Shown here: positions 46,820-59,640 of the stretch, piece after piece
How positions within the stretch are numbered: the first letter of the stretch is position 1
How the letters are laid out: every line of letters begins with the position of its first letter
Made by a program: the position numbers and the translations under genes
NCBI GenBank assembly: GCA_029204225.1
Contig: CM055109.1
Span: 30,031,422 to 30,095,421 of the forward strand
DNA from: Diphasiastrum complanatum
Lineage: Eukaryota; Streptophyta; Lycopodiopsida; Lycopodiales; Lycopodiaceae
Direction of reading: 5' to 3'
Length of the DNA stretch: 64,000 nucleotides
The notes under the pieces: model-generated
The model's input: only the letters and a program-made list of their open reading frames with translations
Databases searched by the model: none
What the model was told of the DNA's origin: nothing

Positions 46820-49320
46820 AGGATTTTTTTTTCTGAAAAAAAGATATAAAAAGAGAAAAAAAGTCCTTGCTGGTATGGTAGTCCACTTCTGATTGGAAGT
46901 ATTGCAGGTATGTAAGAGGGTGTCTCATATGAATAGTTGTTGAGCGTGGCAGTTTGGATGAAGCCATGTTGTATACCACCAATCGTAATTGTATGGTGGG
47001 TCTTGATTGTGTGTTCGAGACAATCACTTGAAATATGTAGGTGGCACTTGAGTCCTTGGTATAGAATGGTTATTCTCTGCACATCCATCGTACGAGTTGT
47101 ATGCATAAATGTAGTCGGGATAGATTGGAGAGATTGATGAATCATTGTGATCTTGGTATTGATATTCATCATGAAGTGTCGAATGAGGAAAATATTCATT
47201 TGTTTCTGCAGGATAATATAAAGATTGATAAGCATCTCCATTTGAATAGACCCCTTGACTGCATGGCGCATGAACAACTTCACGTGAATCCACTAGTTGA
47301 GGTCTTGTTGTCTGAGAAGTTGCATTCAAGTACATTTCTCGCATTGTAGGTGCATGTGCCTCTATATGTTGATGCATAGGTTGGTGTGCTTGAGTAGCAA
47401 CTGCTCCATTGGACATGGTAGTTCAATTTTGATTAGCAGGAGCAGTTTGGTTTAGATCTACACACTTGGTTGATTTCGTAGTTGAAGTTCATTCTCTCTG
47501 AAACAATTGGAGAACGTTTTGCTTTGACATCTCAGTGTGGTTGTTGAAACTCTTGTAGATGTTCCTTTGGAGGCATGAAGAGTTCTTGACTTGGTGGAAA
47601 TCCCTGATGTCTTGCCAATCTATTTACCACATCGTCATTTTCTTCGTTGACTTTCCTTCTTGTTCTTTACCAATGGTTGAAAACTTCTTTTGAATCCTCA
47701 TGTTTTGTTAGCCTTAACCAATTAAAGTAGGAATCCCTGAATTGATCTAGTGGCCAACAATCTAGAACTTTGTTAGAAGCTCGTGTGATTACATCTTGAG
47801 GTGAAATTTCAGCCATGCATTCTTGCGGTACACTTCTTGTCGTTAGTGTCGGACATAAAACTTCAGTCAAATTTTCATCTCAATCATTACTTCCAGATTG
47901 TTGTGCTTTTTTCCTCGATCTTACCCTTTGTCCCTTACCTTTGCATACCACCACCTTCTGAACATCTTCTTTGAATCTTTATAGTCCATCTCATTGAGCC
48001 ATCTGAAGTAGTGTCTCTTCATCGAATCTGATGGTTGCAAGTTGAAACGTGATAAATAGTCTGGCCAACATATGTTAAACTTCCGATCTGATGTGAAATT
48101 ATCATGTTGATCTTCGCGTTGACTAGCCAGCCCTTCACCATGATGATCTTCATTCCTTACTTCTTCTTGTTCGTGACCTTAATCTCTTGGTTCAACAATT
48201 TCAGTAGATTCTTCTATTTGTATTGCAGTCATTTCTTGCATCAATCCACAATGACATCATACCATATTTAAAGAATTCTTCATCATATGCTACTTCAGCT
48301 CCTTTTATCTACTACAATTATTGTTGCTGCATATCTGGAGAGATTCTAGATTTATGTAGATAATTGATCACTTGTTCCGTCATTTGATCAATAGCTTGAT
48401 TATGAGATGGAACATCGTGATGAGTGATAGGCCTATCTTCACATAATATATCTCTTGTACACCATGTGCAAAAATTGTGTTTTGTGTCTTCAAGCTTATT
48501 TGCATCAAGCCACAAAAAGTACACGTCTGCTAGGTACATAGATTTTGTCTTCGTATACTTGTGTAGGTACTCAGGTTTCCAAGTTTTTCTCTTATAATCA
48601 TGTTGGTAGGACAATATGTGCTTCCATATTCATTTGCAGTTATCCATATTTCTATGTGGAGATGGAATCAGTTGATTCCACATCTGATAGTACTGCTCCG
48701 TATTAGGCAACTTATTATGACGCCACCATTGTGGATAGTGAAGCATCTACTCATCCATCCATTCTTTGAATAAATTTTCTGTTTTTTGGTCTTCCATTTG
48801 GCAAGTTGAAGATTGGTCGTGCTGTCGTTGCTCGCCATGAGAAACTTCTTGAAACACTGGTTCCTTGCGTTTCACTTTTTTCATAATGGACTGTGTCAAC
48901 TATTGTACATTTGGCATACACGTCCTTGGCGTTTGGATTTTTCTTTTGGAAAATTGCATTGGTTTCTTTGAACCAGGTAGACTTGAGACATCTTGAACTG
49001 AGTATGACAGATGGATGTAATGGACAATCTAAACAAGGGTGCTTTGTTCTGTAGTCAACACAAGAGGTCACAAATGCTACAAGATTATTTCGATGAGGAC
49101 ATTCAATTCTACGATGCCTACCTCCACATCCAAAACATCTGACAGATGGGATAGTTCCATCATTGTGCAAGTGAGACCAATACACTGGAATTGACATTTC
49201 GTATGGACCCTCTACATAGTATATAGGAGAATCTACATATGGCTCTTGGAGCATTGAAAAAAATGCAATTTCTAAAATCTCAACTAGATGTGTACTTGCA
49301 GTCATATTGCAATGCATCTT
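46820..49320 (-). pseudogene. Decayed protein of unknown family: zinc motifs, repeated WL modules, Tyr/Gln/Asn-rich tail
   Basis: Minus strand, several broken frames that read on from one another. N-terminal part: EPYVDSPIYYVEGPYEMSIP, a cysteine motif CFGCGGRHRRIEC (CX2CX3HX4C, 49099-49137) and a second set CVDYRTKHPCLDCPLH. Then YPQWWRHNKLPNTEQYYQMW and three modules with a common pattern: W...YFLWLDANKLEDTKHNFCTW (48.44-48.59 kb), W...YFRWLNEMDYKDSKKMFRRW (47.93-48.08 kb) and W...YFNWLRLTKHEDSKEVFNHW (47.67-47.77 kb), separated by Gln/Glu/His-rich linkers. The tail (47416-47024) is rich in Tyr, Gln, Asn and His. Stops and shifts interrupt it about every 50-150 codons. No RT, integrase or protease is adjacent. 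It could be a dead host gene or the gag-like gene of an unknown element. Confidence 0.5.
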
Positions 49321-49989
49321 GCACAAAATGAAGATGTGACAGAATGTAAAATATACAGTGAAAATCAATCACAAAGAAATAAAGACTTTGAAAATTTCAG
49401 TCAAAACCGCTCAAAAGTTCAATCAAACCCACTCAAAAGTTTCGTCAAACCTGCTCATTATTTTTTTTGTAGAAACTCTTTCTCTTATGCACTCCCTCGA
49501 ATTAAAACTGAGAATTGGTGAATTGAAGCTCAATATTCCTCCCTTCCGAAATGGGTCAAAGATATGAATGTCATGTGGGATTTACTAAAAATAGTAACAT
49601 AGTAGTCAAACCTCCACAACTTTGACTTGAGGTGTCTGATTGAGCCAAAACATCATTAGTAAGGTGATCGGATATAGTAGATGATATCCTTAGGTGTTTG
49701 GTCCAAAATATGAAGATTAATTTTTCATCTGATTTGGACTCAAAACGAGGGAGATATTCTAGTTTGAAATTTTTTTATCAAATCTGAGCCTTTTAGGAGG
49801 CCATAAAAATGGAAATTTGCGAAACTTCTCAAAATCGTTCGAATTTAGTTTGTAGGGTAGGGCTCAATGTGCTGAGATCGAAGGTACTTGATTTGTTCAA
49901 TATGGCTGAGCAGTTTATGAGACATTGTCAGTCAAATTTGAATGTTAACCAAGTCTCATGTTTTTTCTTTTTAAATGTGACTAACGGTA
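49321..49989. other. No gene; short 22-bp tandem repeat
   Basis: About three diverged copies of TCAAAACCGCTCAAAAGTTC lie at 49400-49460. Nothing else recognised. Confidence 0.5.
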
Positions 49990-50720
49990 CCTCAGTAGAG
50001 CTTAAACTCGAAAAGAACAATGCTAGAAACTCAAAAATTTGAAAAAAGTTGAAAAAACTCGAAAATTTGACAAATCGTAAAAACTCAAAAAAAATTCGGA
50101 ACAACTCAAAAAATTCTGAGAGACTCGCAAAAATTCAAAGCAACTCGAAAAATCCAAAAAATTGAAAAATGCAAAAACTCGAAAAATTCCAAAAACTGGT
50201 TGGATGCAAACGTTAGAGAGATTTTTGTAGGTCGTCGGATGGAATCGTCAAAGAAAGTCTTGTTGTGCAGTTCCTTGGATGGAATCATCGAACGTGATTT
50301 CCTCAAAAAAAAAACTTGAAAAAAGTTAGAGAACTCGAAAAAATTTAAATAACTTGAAAAATTTTCCAAGAGACTCAAAAAAAAATGAAAAAGTTTTGGA
50401 AAATAACTCGTCGGGTAGAGAAAAGACTAAAATCCCAAAAATTCAAAAAATAGAAAATACCAAACTGAGAAAAACAGCGGATGCAGTTGTTTGAGAAAAA
50501 ATTTGTGTTGTTTTTAGATTTTTGGCAGTCGTCATATGCAATCTTCATATGGGATCGTTAGATGGGATTGTCGGATGCAATTTTTTGAAAAACTTGAAAA
50601 AATGCAAAAATCAAATAAATCGAAAAAAAATTCAAAAAATTTGAAAATTGAGAAGCTCAAATACTTCAAAAAGCCGCAAATGCAAAAAAAAAAAAAATCG
50701 AAAAACTCGAAAACATTGGA
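49990..50720. repeat. A-rich cryptic repeat with AACTCGAAAA words
   Basis: About 700 bp dominated by variants of AAAAACTCGAAAA/AAAATTCAAAAA on the plus strand. Frames on either strand (Lys/Asn-rich or Phe/Leu-rich) are composition artefacts. A short related patch lies near 58630. Confidence 0.8.
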
Positions 50721-50862
50721 TTTTTGATTGGTAGTTCCCAGAAATGCGAGATAGCGGTGCAGCGGTGGGTTTCCGGAATGTGTGGGGTCAGTTCGCACAG
50801 ATTTGAAGGATCAATAAGGACGTTCTAAAACAATCATGATTTGACAAACAAGAAATTTGAAT

Positions 50863-50980
50863 GTGCGCTTGGAAAAATGCTTCTTGGTTTCCAAGGGGAG
50901 GCTCGAACTTGCGACCAAAGAAATTTTGGATGGCAACCTAACCAACAAAGCCAATCCCATTGGGTGCGCTTGGAAAAATG
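50863..50980 (-). repeat. 84-bp tRNA-like retroposon with 17-bp target duplications
   Basis: The core 50880-50963 is flanked by perfect copies of GTGCGCTTGGAAAAATG. Read on the minus strand it has an A box (TGGCTTTGTTGGTTAGG) and a B box (AGTTCGAGCC) at tRNA spacing and starts GGGATTGGC. Its length is that of a tRNA. The ends do not form a convincing acceptor stem and there is no CCA, so it is a tRNA-derived retroposed copy, not a tRNA gene. Confidence 0.8.
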
Positions 50981-52027
<1,047 letters not shown>

Positions 52028-52194
52028 AAGAACCAAGAAGTAGAGAGAGAAAGAGAGATGGAGGAGAGGAGAGGAGAGAAGACACATAGGAGTGGCACCA
52101 AAGTTGAGTAGAGTTTTCTTTATTCAGAATAGTATTGATTCAAATGGTGTACAATAGGCACCTTTTTATCTTTGGGGTGGCCCTTGCCCCTTGC

Positions 52195-54702
52195 TTCCTA
52201 TTGCCTAGATCCGGAACCATCTCGGTTTACAGGAGTTGTAGCTGCAAGTAGGCTTGTGATCCTTTTTTCATCTGATTTGTTGCTCAACTGATGTGGAATT
52301 TGAACATCTTCGTCTAAGTGTTCGGGTTTTACTCCCTCTATCATGGTTGGCTGGTCATAGTACTGCTTTTCTAGGACTTCATAGCTGGTAGAATCATTCT
52401 CGGCCATTGTTTTGTCTCATCAAACTTGATGTCTCTGACAGTCTTCACTAGATTCGTTTTTGGCTTGTAGATCCTGTAGTATGACGAATAATTGTCATAC
52501 CTGATGAGATATCCTAATTTGGCTTTCTCATCAAGCTTCTTTTGAGCTATCAGGAATGTGTGCATAAGTTGCACAGCCAAAAATACGAATATGTGTCAGA
52601 TTGGGCTTTCTACCCCACCATAATTCGTGTGGTGTCGTGTGAGGAACATCTAATTTGCCTATCCTGTTCTAGATGTAGGCAGTTTTAGCTACTGCTTCAA
52701 TCCATAGCACTCTTGGTGCCCTCAAGTAGGTCATCATGCATCTTGCGACTTCCATGAGTGTCCTATTCTTTCTCTCAGCTACACCATTTTTTTTGTGTTG
52801 AGGTGTGTAGGATGTAGTCCTTCTGTGAAGGATTCCTCAATCATTGAAGAAGTCAGTGAAGCAGTTCGAGATGTATTCTCCACCACAACCACCTTGTTTC
52901 ATGTGTATCTTTCTCTCTAGTTCACATATTTTGTGAACTTGTCGAGTGCATTTGATTTGTTGTGTATGAAGTAGACTCTGGCAAACTTGATGTAATCGTC
53001 AATGAAGGTGATGTAGTATTTCAAGCCTCCTACTGAGATCACATTGAAAGGTCCACAGATGTCTGAATGTACCAGCTCCAGAATGTTTGTTGTTCTGAAG
53101 GTTTCTGGTGAAAGGAGTTCGAGACATCTTCTCTTTCATGCATGCATCACAGATTATCGAATTGGTTGCATTTGTGATGCTTATCCATGTGATAGCTCCA
53201 TGCTGGCTTGCTTCATATAATGCCATTGAGTTCATGTGGCATAGTCTCCTGTGCCATAGAACATCTGTAGAGTCATGGGCTTGGTGTGCTTGATCTGTCG
53301 GTAGGCATACCCTCAAATGATACAGGTTGTCTTTTCATCTACCTTGCGTGATCAGCGTACTAGTGTTGGCATCAATGACATTGCATGTTTTGTTTGAAAA
53401 TGTCACATGCATCCCAGCATCTGTTATTTTTGTGATTGATAGCAAATTTTGTTGTAGTGTGGGTATGAATAGAACATCATCTAATCATCAGTCTCTACCA
53501 TTCATGTTAAGCCATAGCGAACCAATATCGTTCACATGGTGTTTCGATCCGTCTCCAAGAATTATGAATTTTGATGGATCTACACTCTAAAAGACAGACA
53601 TTATTCCTCTTAATGTAACGAAGTGTGAGGTAGCTCCTGAATCAAGGATTACCTCTTGTGTGTCAGATGTCGATGCTGCACACACATCTGTACACAGATA
53701 GGCTGTCGAATTTTTGTTGTTCGACCTTTCTTCGCCCATTTTCAAACTTTTTGACTCTTCGACGTAGGATGAACTATTATCGTTCTCCCATTTGCCTTGT
53801 GGCTGCTTGTTCCTCGGGTTTTGGTAACAGTCCATGGCTGCATGACCCTTCTTGTGAAAATGGATACACTCTATCTTTGGATTTAGCCAATATGAATCGA
53901 TAGTGTGTCCTTTGTGTTTGCATCTCATGCATACCTTCTTGTCACCATTCTGTTGTCTTGGCTTTCTTTTGGTCTTCTCTTTGCCTTTGTTGGCTCTCTC
54001 TGTTTGATGGTCTTGATCTTGCCTTCGATCTGACTCCCTCTTAGGTTTGAACTGGTTCTTGGGCTTTTCTTTGTTGCTGTAGAGAGCTTGGTCAAAAGTG
54101 TCCTTGTGATCAAGGTGCTCACGAGCTTCGACTTCTTCTCAAATCTTGATCACTGCCTTTTCGAGTGTCATAGCTGGATCCTTTGCTAGCAACGTTCAGG
54201 TTGTCTGGAAGGATCTTGGTAAAGCTCGTAACAGGTCAATGAGCTGCTTCTCCATTGATATTGCATTCTCTGTTCTGACATTGTGTAATGAAAGGAACAG
54301 ATCCATCATCTTTCTGATAAAGGAGGTGAGGTCTCTTCCATCCCATCGCAGGTTTGTCAGCTGATCTTCAAGAAGCACGATCGAAATGTGTGATTTTGTC
54401 TGAAATCTCGTAAGCAATGTATCCCACATCTCTCTTGCATTGGAGAGTGTCACGAGGTCAACAAGCATTAGGCTATCTTCAATGGATGATGACAACATGG
54501 CTACTGCCTTGTCGTTCTTTTCTCTCCATTCTTGTAGCTCTTTGTCGGTGCTTGTAGGCATCTCTTCGGTGCCATCTACCCACGAAAAGAGGCCTCCTCT
54601 CTTTAGTATGAGAGAGATCTTCACCTTCCATGCTAAGAAGTTAGACCCTGATGAGTCAAGAATTGTGCAGATCTTCGACTGCATGCTGCTTATGGATGCC
54701 AT
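52195..54702 (-). pseudogene. copia-9: gag to integrase, without RT
   Basis: The minus strand starts MASISSMQSKICTILDSSGS and runs through a UBN2-type gag (FLAWKVKISLILKRGGLFSW, EMWDTLLTRFQTKSHISIVL). Then come a Lys/Arg-rich linker, a CCHC knuckle with histidine spacing (CIHFHKKGHAAMDC, second cysteine lost), the protease VILDSGATSHFVTLRG, the pre-integrase VLWHRRLCHMNSMALYEAS and the integrase core with several frameshifts, ending in a C-terminal piece (DEKAKLGYLIRYDNYSSYYR, IYKPKTNLVKTVRDIKF). A terminal 69-codon frame ends at 52198. RT and RNase H are absent; the sequence stops about 170 bp from an AG microsatellite. Neither LTR nor primer site was found with confidence. The gag is a different family from copia-4/7/8/11. 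Confidence 0.8.
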
Positions 54703-55620
54703 TGTTGTGAATTGTTCTTCAGTCTATTTTTTGATTTCTTGTTCTGAATGCTTGTCTCCTCTGGACTGATGCCACTGATGAAGAAAGTTGTAATAGGTCC
54801 AGATGTGAGTTCGATTCTGTTTGTTGATCTACTGCCAACTACAACAGATCTACAATCCTCCAGAGCATGGACAAGCACTGCTGACCTTTGTTGTAATTTG
54901 TTTTAGCATTTAACAAGATGAAATCAGTGTGTGGAATGAATAGTTAATAGTTGATTATGAACAAGTAACAATAAAAAATCAAGCATTCAAGATAAGAAAA
55001 TCATCTGTATAACATCTACTACATTGTCAGTGAATTTATTGAGTGTTGTTGTGGAAAACCCACACAACACATCGGCGTGAGAGGCACTATCTCTCTCACG
55101 AACTGTACATAGTCATCTCGCTTACTAGCAGACTTCTTGGACATCGGCTAGCAACACTGTGCTTAGCTCACATTGGCATACAACCAAATTGATATTCAAC
55201 CTGTTCTCTTGTGTTCTATTTGTTTATATACATAGAGAGAAGAAGGTTAATCTGATCTGAGATTAAAGAACGTCTGATTAAGCACGTTCTAACGGTGTCT
55301 AAATTGTCCATGGAGGATGGCGTCCTCCTAGTACTTTTTCAATCTCCTTTGTACTTTGAAGCGTGAAGATCTGCCACCTTTCGGTCTTCGTGTCTTCTTC
55401 ATCTTTCGTCCTCACCATTGAGCTTTTCTAGGTCCACAAACATTTCTTGTTCGTGCTCAGGTATCTTCTAGTCAACGAACATTTGACCGTTGTCTTCGGG
55501 TCGTCAGTCCTCAAAGGTTTGGTCTTCGCATCCGGGCAGCTCCCTTGCGTTTCTGCAGACTTGAGCTCTAAAGCTATAAAAGCTTTGTGGCCCCAAACAA
55601 ATTGTTTTTTCATTCCTCAG
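54703..55620. other. Flank of copia-9, possibly its 5' LTR
   Basis: No gene. A copia-9 5' LTR would be expected here, but no TGGTATCAGAG-type primer site was seen. A TATA-like CTATAAAAG lies at about 55574 on the plus strand, the wrong orientation for copia-9. Confidence 0.35.
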
Positions 55621-55639
55621 TGTGTCCTAATTCAACATC

Positions 55640-55880
55640 ATTTTATCCTTTTTTTATGATTATAGTGGAGTAACAACACCATATAATGGTAATATAGATA
55701 AATGGCTACAAGATTGCACAATAAAAAAGGTTTAAAAATGTATCAAAATTCTAACTTGTGAAAGTACAACTTTCAAATTGTTTGATAACTCTTCATTCTC
55801 CATAAAAGAATGAATGGCAAGCTCATGGAGATCACTGTCAACTCAAGTTACACATTGCATGCCTTTATGGGTACATAACA
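55640..55880 (-). repeat. chromovirus-2 3' LTR, partial
   Basis: On the minus strand it starts TGTTATGTACCC directly after the purine tract CTTAAAGAGGGAGAGAA (55881-55897), like the chromovirus LTR at 4705. The far end is not defined. Confidence 0.5.
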
Positions 55881-55897
55881 TTCTCTCCCTCTTTAAG

Positions 55898-57240
55898 AGT
55901 CTCCTCCTAGGGAAGTTCAATCTTAAATAGTCTTCTCTCTCCCAGGTGTCCTCCTCATCTAAGTTTTCTTTCCATAACATACCAAAAATTTAGAAACCAA
56001 ATGGATTCTCAGTTGGTGACAATGAACATCAACCACCTTTTCTAGCATCAAGCACAAAGGAAGTCAAATTCTCCAGCTCAACCAGTTCACCTTCCAAAAG
56101 TGGGGAATTCTTCCAACCAGGTCACTCTTACAAACGACTTACATGGAAAACAAGATGAACCCCCAACCCAAATCAGAAGATCTAGCTGATAAGCAACCCG
56201 GGTGATTTTCTTAATAACCTTGTAAGGACCACTATACCTTGGAGATAGCTTATGACATTTTTCCATCTAAAGTACCTTTGAATACTTGGGAATTTTAAGA
56301 TACACCCAGTTCTGACCTCAATTTCTCGAGGAGAGCGATCGCGATTAGCATAAAAGTCTATATTGAGCAATTTTCATGCTTTCTATGAAAACTTGCAACA
56401 TTTCTTGCATATCTTGTAGAAAATCCACTATAGCTTGCACCTTGAGACCTTTGAGTTTGACAAAAATTGGAGAATGTAGTTAAAAGCCATACATCAGCAT
56501 AAAAGGACTGAATCCGGTGGCATAATGCTTCACACTATTGTGCACAAACTCAACCATTGGGAGATACGATTTGTCTTCCTGCTTTATTTTGTTGGCATTG
56601 TTCATAACCTTAAACGTATGCCTCGACATGACCTTTCATCTTTGGCTAGAAATTTTTTTGTCTAACAAGCTCAAGTGTCCTCTATATGCCTGGGTGACCA
56701 ACACAAGGGTTGTCATGACACTGCTATAGGATTTGGGCCCACAAGTCCTCCCTATCTAGCACCCAAACCTTTTCCTTACGAAAAAGTAGGCCATTCCTTA
56801 TGGAATACTCTTCAAGTATCTTGTCATTTTGAGATTGCTTGGGATCCTACTTCCCAAAGTCATTCCTAGATCTAGAATTTTCCATTAGGACATCTAGCCA
56901 GATGCCACCAAAAAACCTATCGGTTCGGCAAAGATCCTGAAGTGAAAGATACAAATCAGATTGAATTTCAGTAAAGCATAACTGATTAATCTCTCCAATC
57001 TAGCTCATGGCATCAGCAACATTATTTGATGTACCTTTACGATATCTTATGTCGAACATGAACTCCTGAATGAGTTCCGACCATCTAGCCTTACGACCAC
57101 GAAGGTCCTTATCATCACATATATACTTAAGGGATTGGTGATCAGTCATCACCGTAAATATGGTACCATAAAGATAATGCCTCCAGATTTTTAACGTGTG
57201 AAATGACTGCAAAAAGCTCCTTCTCATAGGTAAAATACCT
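55898..57240 (-). pseudogene. chromovirus-2: RNase H, integrase and chromodomain remnants
   Basis: Minus strand. RNase H (57227-57000): HYLYGTIFTVMTDHQSLKYI, RKARWSELIQEFMFDIRYRK and GTSNNVADAMS, the typical end of a Ty3/gypsy RT-RNase H. The integrase core (about 56400-56950) is only patchily readable. The C-terminus near 56180-56300 gives LKFPSIQRYFRWKNVISYLQ, then LGWG..LVFHVSRL in another frame. A chromodomain remnant (LDEEDTWERRLF) lies near 55930-55980. Many stops and shifts. Order relative to the purine tract and LTR is correct. At its right it is cut by the LTR beginning at 57244. Confidence 0.75.
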
Positions 57241-57243
57241 AGT

Positions 57244-57927
57244 TGTTAAATTTCACACTTGTGGGAGTCCCTAAAAAGTGTGATTATGATCTCCTAAGAT
57301 GTGGTGATTGCACATAGATCACGCACAGAAATCCAAGATCTATATCACAAATCTAAGGCAAGAGCACAATGAAACATAAATAAACCATACACCAAAGTAC
57401 ATTCACACATGTGGAATACTTTTTGTGATGAAAAAACTAAGTATAAAAAATTCTTGCTCTCAAGTAGAGAGATAGTTCAACTACAAGCTCTCAAATAGAG
57501 AGAGAAACCAAGAAAAGTTCTAAGTGTAGAATCTCATCTAATTTAAAAAACTAAGTATGGGAATGATCTACCACGGATACTAATAGGAGTTTGAGGTAGA
57601 GGGGAGTGAAACATGATAAGTCCCCTTCTTTCGGCTCTCCTCTTAATTTGAGGTTGAGTGACTCATGAGCCCTCAAACCTGATTGGACCAAATTGGTAAA
57701 AATCTTTCTTTTGATTGGTCACTAGATCTCATGCCAACACATAGGGATGAGTCACACATCCCAACCTAATCATGACACTTGTTGCAAGCCTAAGCTAGCT
57801 CGAGCCACATCAAACTCTACTTTTGGCCTAATCATGATTTTACATGTGTACTTGCTTGAGTTGCCTCCTAAGCCAAAATTGGCCCTATCAACTACTCACA
57901 CATGGATTGACATACAAAAAATTCACA
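57244..57927 (-). repeat. LTR, same family as the solo LTR at 42.1 kb
   Basis: 684 bp; on the minus strand from TGTGAATTTTTTG to AATTTAACA, homologous to 42085-42723. The flanking pentamers (CTAGT and TCTTA) differ and neither side has a purine tract or primer site, so it is not a clean solo LTR. It lies between a chromovirus and a copia integrase. Confidence 0.7.
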
Positions 57928-57929
57928 TC

Positions 57930-58500
57930 TTAAAGCGTTGATCTTGAAAGAGAATAGCTTCTCAACATAAGCTTCGAACTTGAGGAAATAATCATACACC
58001 ATAGCTTCTGAAGATAGAAGATACAACCATGTAAATCTTGTGTAGTCACCAATAAAGGTGACAAAACAAGTAGCTCCTCCCTTGCCTTTTCATGATGAGA
58101 AATGCACATTCGAGTGCACCAACTCCAAAGGATGTGAAGTCTTGATAAAAGATCTTGGATATGGCTTCTTGTGTGACTTAGCAATAGCACATGCTTCACA
58201 TGGCTTGATATGCTTGGATAGTGTCTTTGGCAAGCCAATTGCATTGACTTATTTGATCATAGAATACATAGATTTGAAGTTGGAATAGCCCAATCTTCTA
58301 TGCCATAAATCTTCTTTGGAAAGCTTGGTCCTATATGAAATATCACAAGAGTTTGCACTCTCTCTTGGATCCAATTTGTTGATGCCTCCAAATTGAGATC
58401 CACATGCAAGAATCTCATCATCTTTCTTAACGACACAAGTGTCAATATGAAATTTGACATCAAAGCCATGTTGGAATTCATGCTCAAGCCCAGTTCCATT
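57930..58500 (-). pseudogene. copia-10: pre-integrase and integrase N-terminal fragment
   Basis: The minus strand reads DTCVVKKDDEILACGSQFGG, LSKEDLWHRRLGYSNFKSMY, a stop, VNAIGLPKTLSKHIKPCEAC, AIAKSHKKPYPRSFIKTSHP, LELVHSNVHFSS, a stop, ATCFVTFIGDYTRFTWLYLL and FLKFEAYVEKLFSFKINALR. The histidine and cysteine zinc ligands (H..H, C..C) are visible; the first catalytic aspartate has become asparagine (VHSNVH). It ends at the point just before the second catalytic block, where the LTR begins. Related to copia-8 in wording. Confidence 0.8.
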
Positions 58501-58829
58501 AAGGTAATGAGCATCCTGAAAAACACCCTGTTTACACCTATCTTTGAGAAAATCCCCCCAAAAAAAGAAAGGCTCAAAAAATTGCTATAGCAAAAATTTG
58601 ACTCGCATTTTTCAGAGTTTTCCAATACTGTATCGACTCGAAAAAATCAAAAAAATTGGATATCTGAAAGTTAGAATTTTTCGATACTCTATCGACCCAA
58701 AAAAAAGCCATTAGGCAAATAGGTTATACTACGGGTTATATAGTCCCCTATTAAGGACTCATTTTTGGAGTAAAACCACTCATTTTATAAGATTATGTCT
58801 ACGTTATCTAAATCATAATATGACACATA
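58501..58829. other. No gene; two copies of a short AT-rich word
   Basis: TACTGTATCGACTCGAAAAA and TACTCTATCGACCCAAAAAA lie 61 bp apart near 58627 and 58688. Confidence 0.45.
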
Positions 58830-59250
58830 CAAGTGATTACTAGGCACGGTTGCACCTTGAGTTTCTGCACCAATTTAGCATTTATAAAGTTATGTGTGGA
58901 ACCATCATAGAAAAGAATAGTCGCAGCTTGGCGTAACAATCTCATTCATACAAATGAGGTTAAAGCAATAATTCTCACACTAGTGCCATCCTTAGAGGAA
59001 AAAATCAACAAAATAAGTAATATAATTACCTGGCATCGTGAAGGATTTAGATTACCTGTCATATTTCTTTTGCTTTTTCATTGGACAATCTTTTGGCAGA
59101 TTTCCCTTCTCCATGTAGGAGAAGCACAAGCCATCGATTCTCACCTTGTTGTAGTCTGCGTGATCCAGCTTGATGAGCTTTTCTCCGCCCTGGAAACCAG
59201 TTTCCATCTTCTCTTTGCCCCACTTTTTGAAAACTTATTTTCTTTTAGCT
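58830..59250 (-). pseudogene. Ty3/gypsy gag end and protease remnant
   Basis: The minus strand reads a worn zinc knuckle (GLCFSYMEKGNLPKDCPMKK) and then a chromovirus-type protease, ATILFYDGSTHNFINAKLVQ, where relatives have DSGATHNFI. The active-site serine codon is lost. A stop interrupts the stretch between them. It could be the upstream part of chromovirus-2, separated from it by the LTR and copia-10, with RT missing. Identification rests on the THNFI.A.LV.KL and LPKDCP patterns. Confidence 0.6.
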
Positions 59251-59640
59251 CATCCTTGGGCAAACTTTGCTCCTTGCAGGAGCCAATGTGGGCGTCATCA
59301 AAAACCTAGCAACGACCATCATGATTTCATATCTCTCTTTGCAATGAGCCTAGAGGCTATGCCCCAAGAATTGCTACAAGGAATCTACAATGAATCCAAG
59401 ATCCAAACTCTTCAGGTAGTCACCCTAGAGGAAGGTCAAGAGTACGAGGAAAAAGAGTTCCTCCATTTTGTCGATTCCCATCATTTCGATATTGTCCCGA
59501 GACCTTGAAAGACCAAATCCAAGAAGGCCATGATGGACAAAGATCCCATCCAGCCAACAAAACCTCTCGAGGCAATGTTGTAGTAGGCCAAATGGATTCT
59601 ATATCGTAAGACTCTTGCCTAGCTCCAAATTCCACATTTC
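59251..59640. other. No gene recognised
   Basis: A plus-strand frame (SLEAMPQELLQGIYNESKIQ...) is open for about 60 codons with plausible composition but matches nothing I know. It may be further gag sequence of the neighbouring gypsy remnant. Confidence 0.35.

Noticed and set aside
49990-50800. Phe-rich minus-strand and Lys-rich plus-strand frames
   Set aside because: Both come from the A-rich cryptic repeat.
50880-50963. Functional tRNA gene
   Set aside because: A and B boxes are present but the ends do not pair as an acceptor stem and the insert is flanked by target duplications, which marks it as a retroposed copy.
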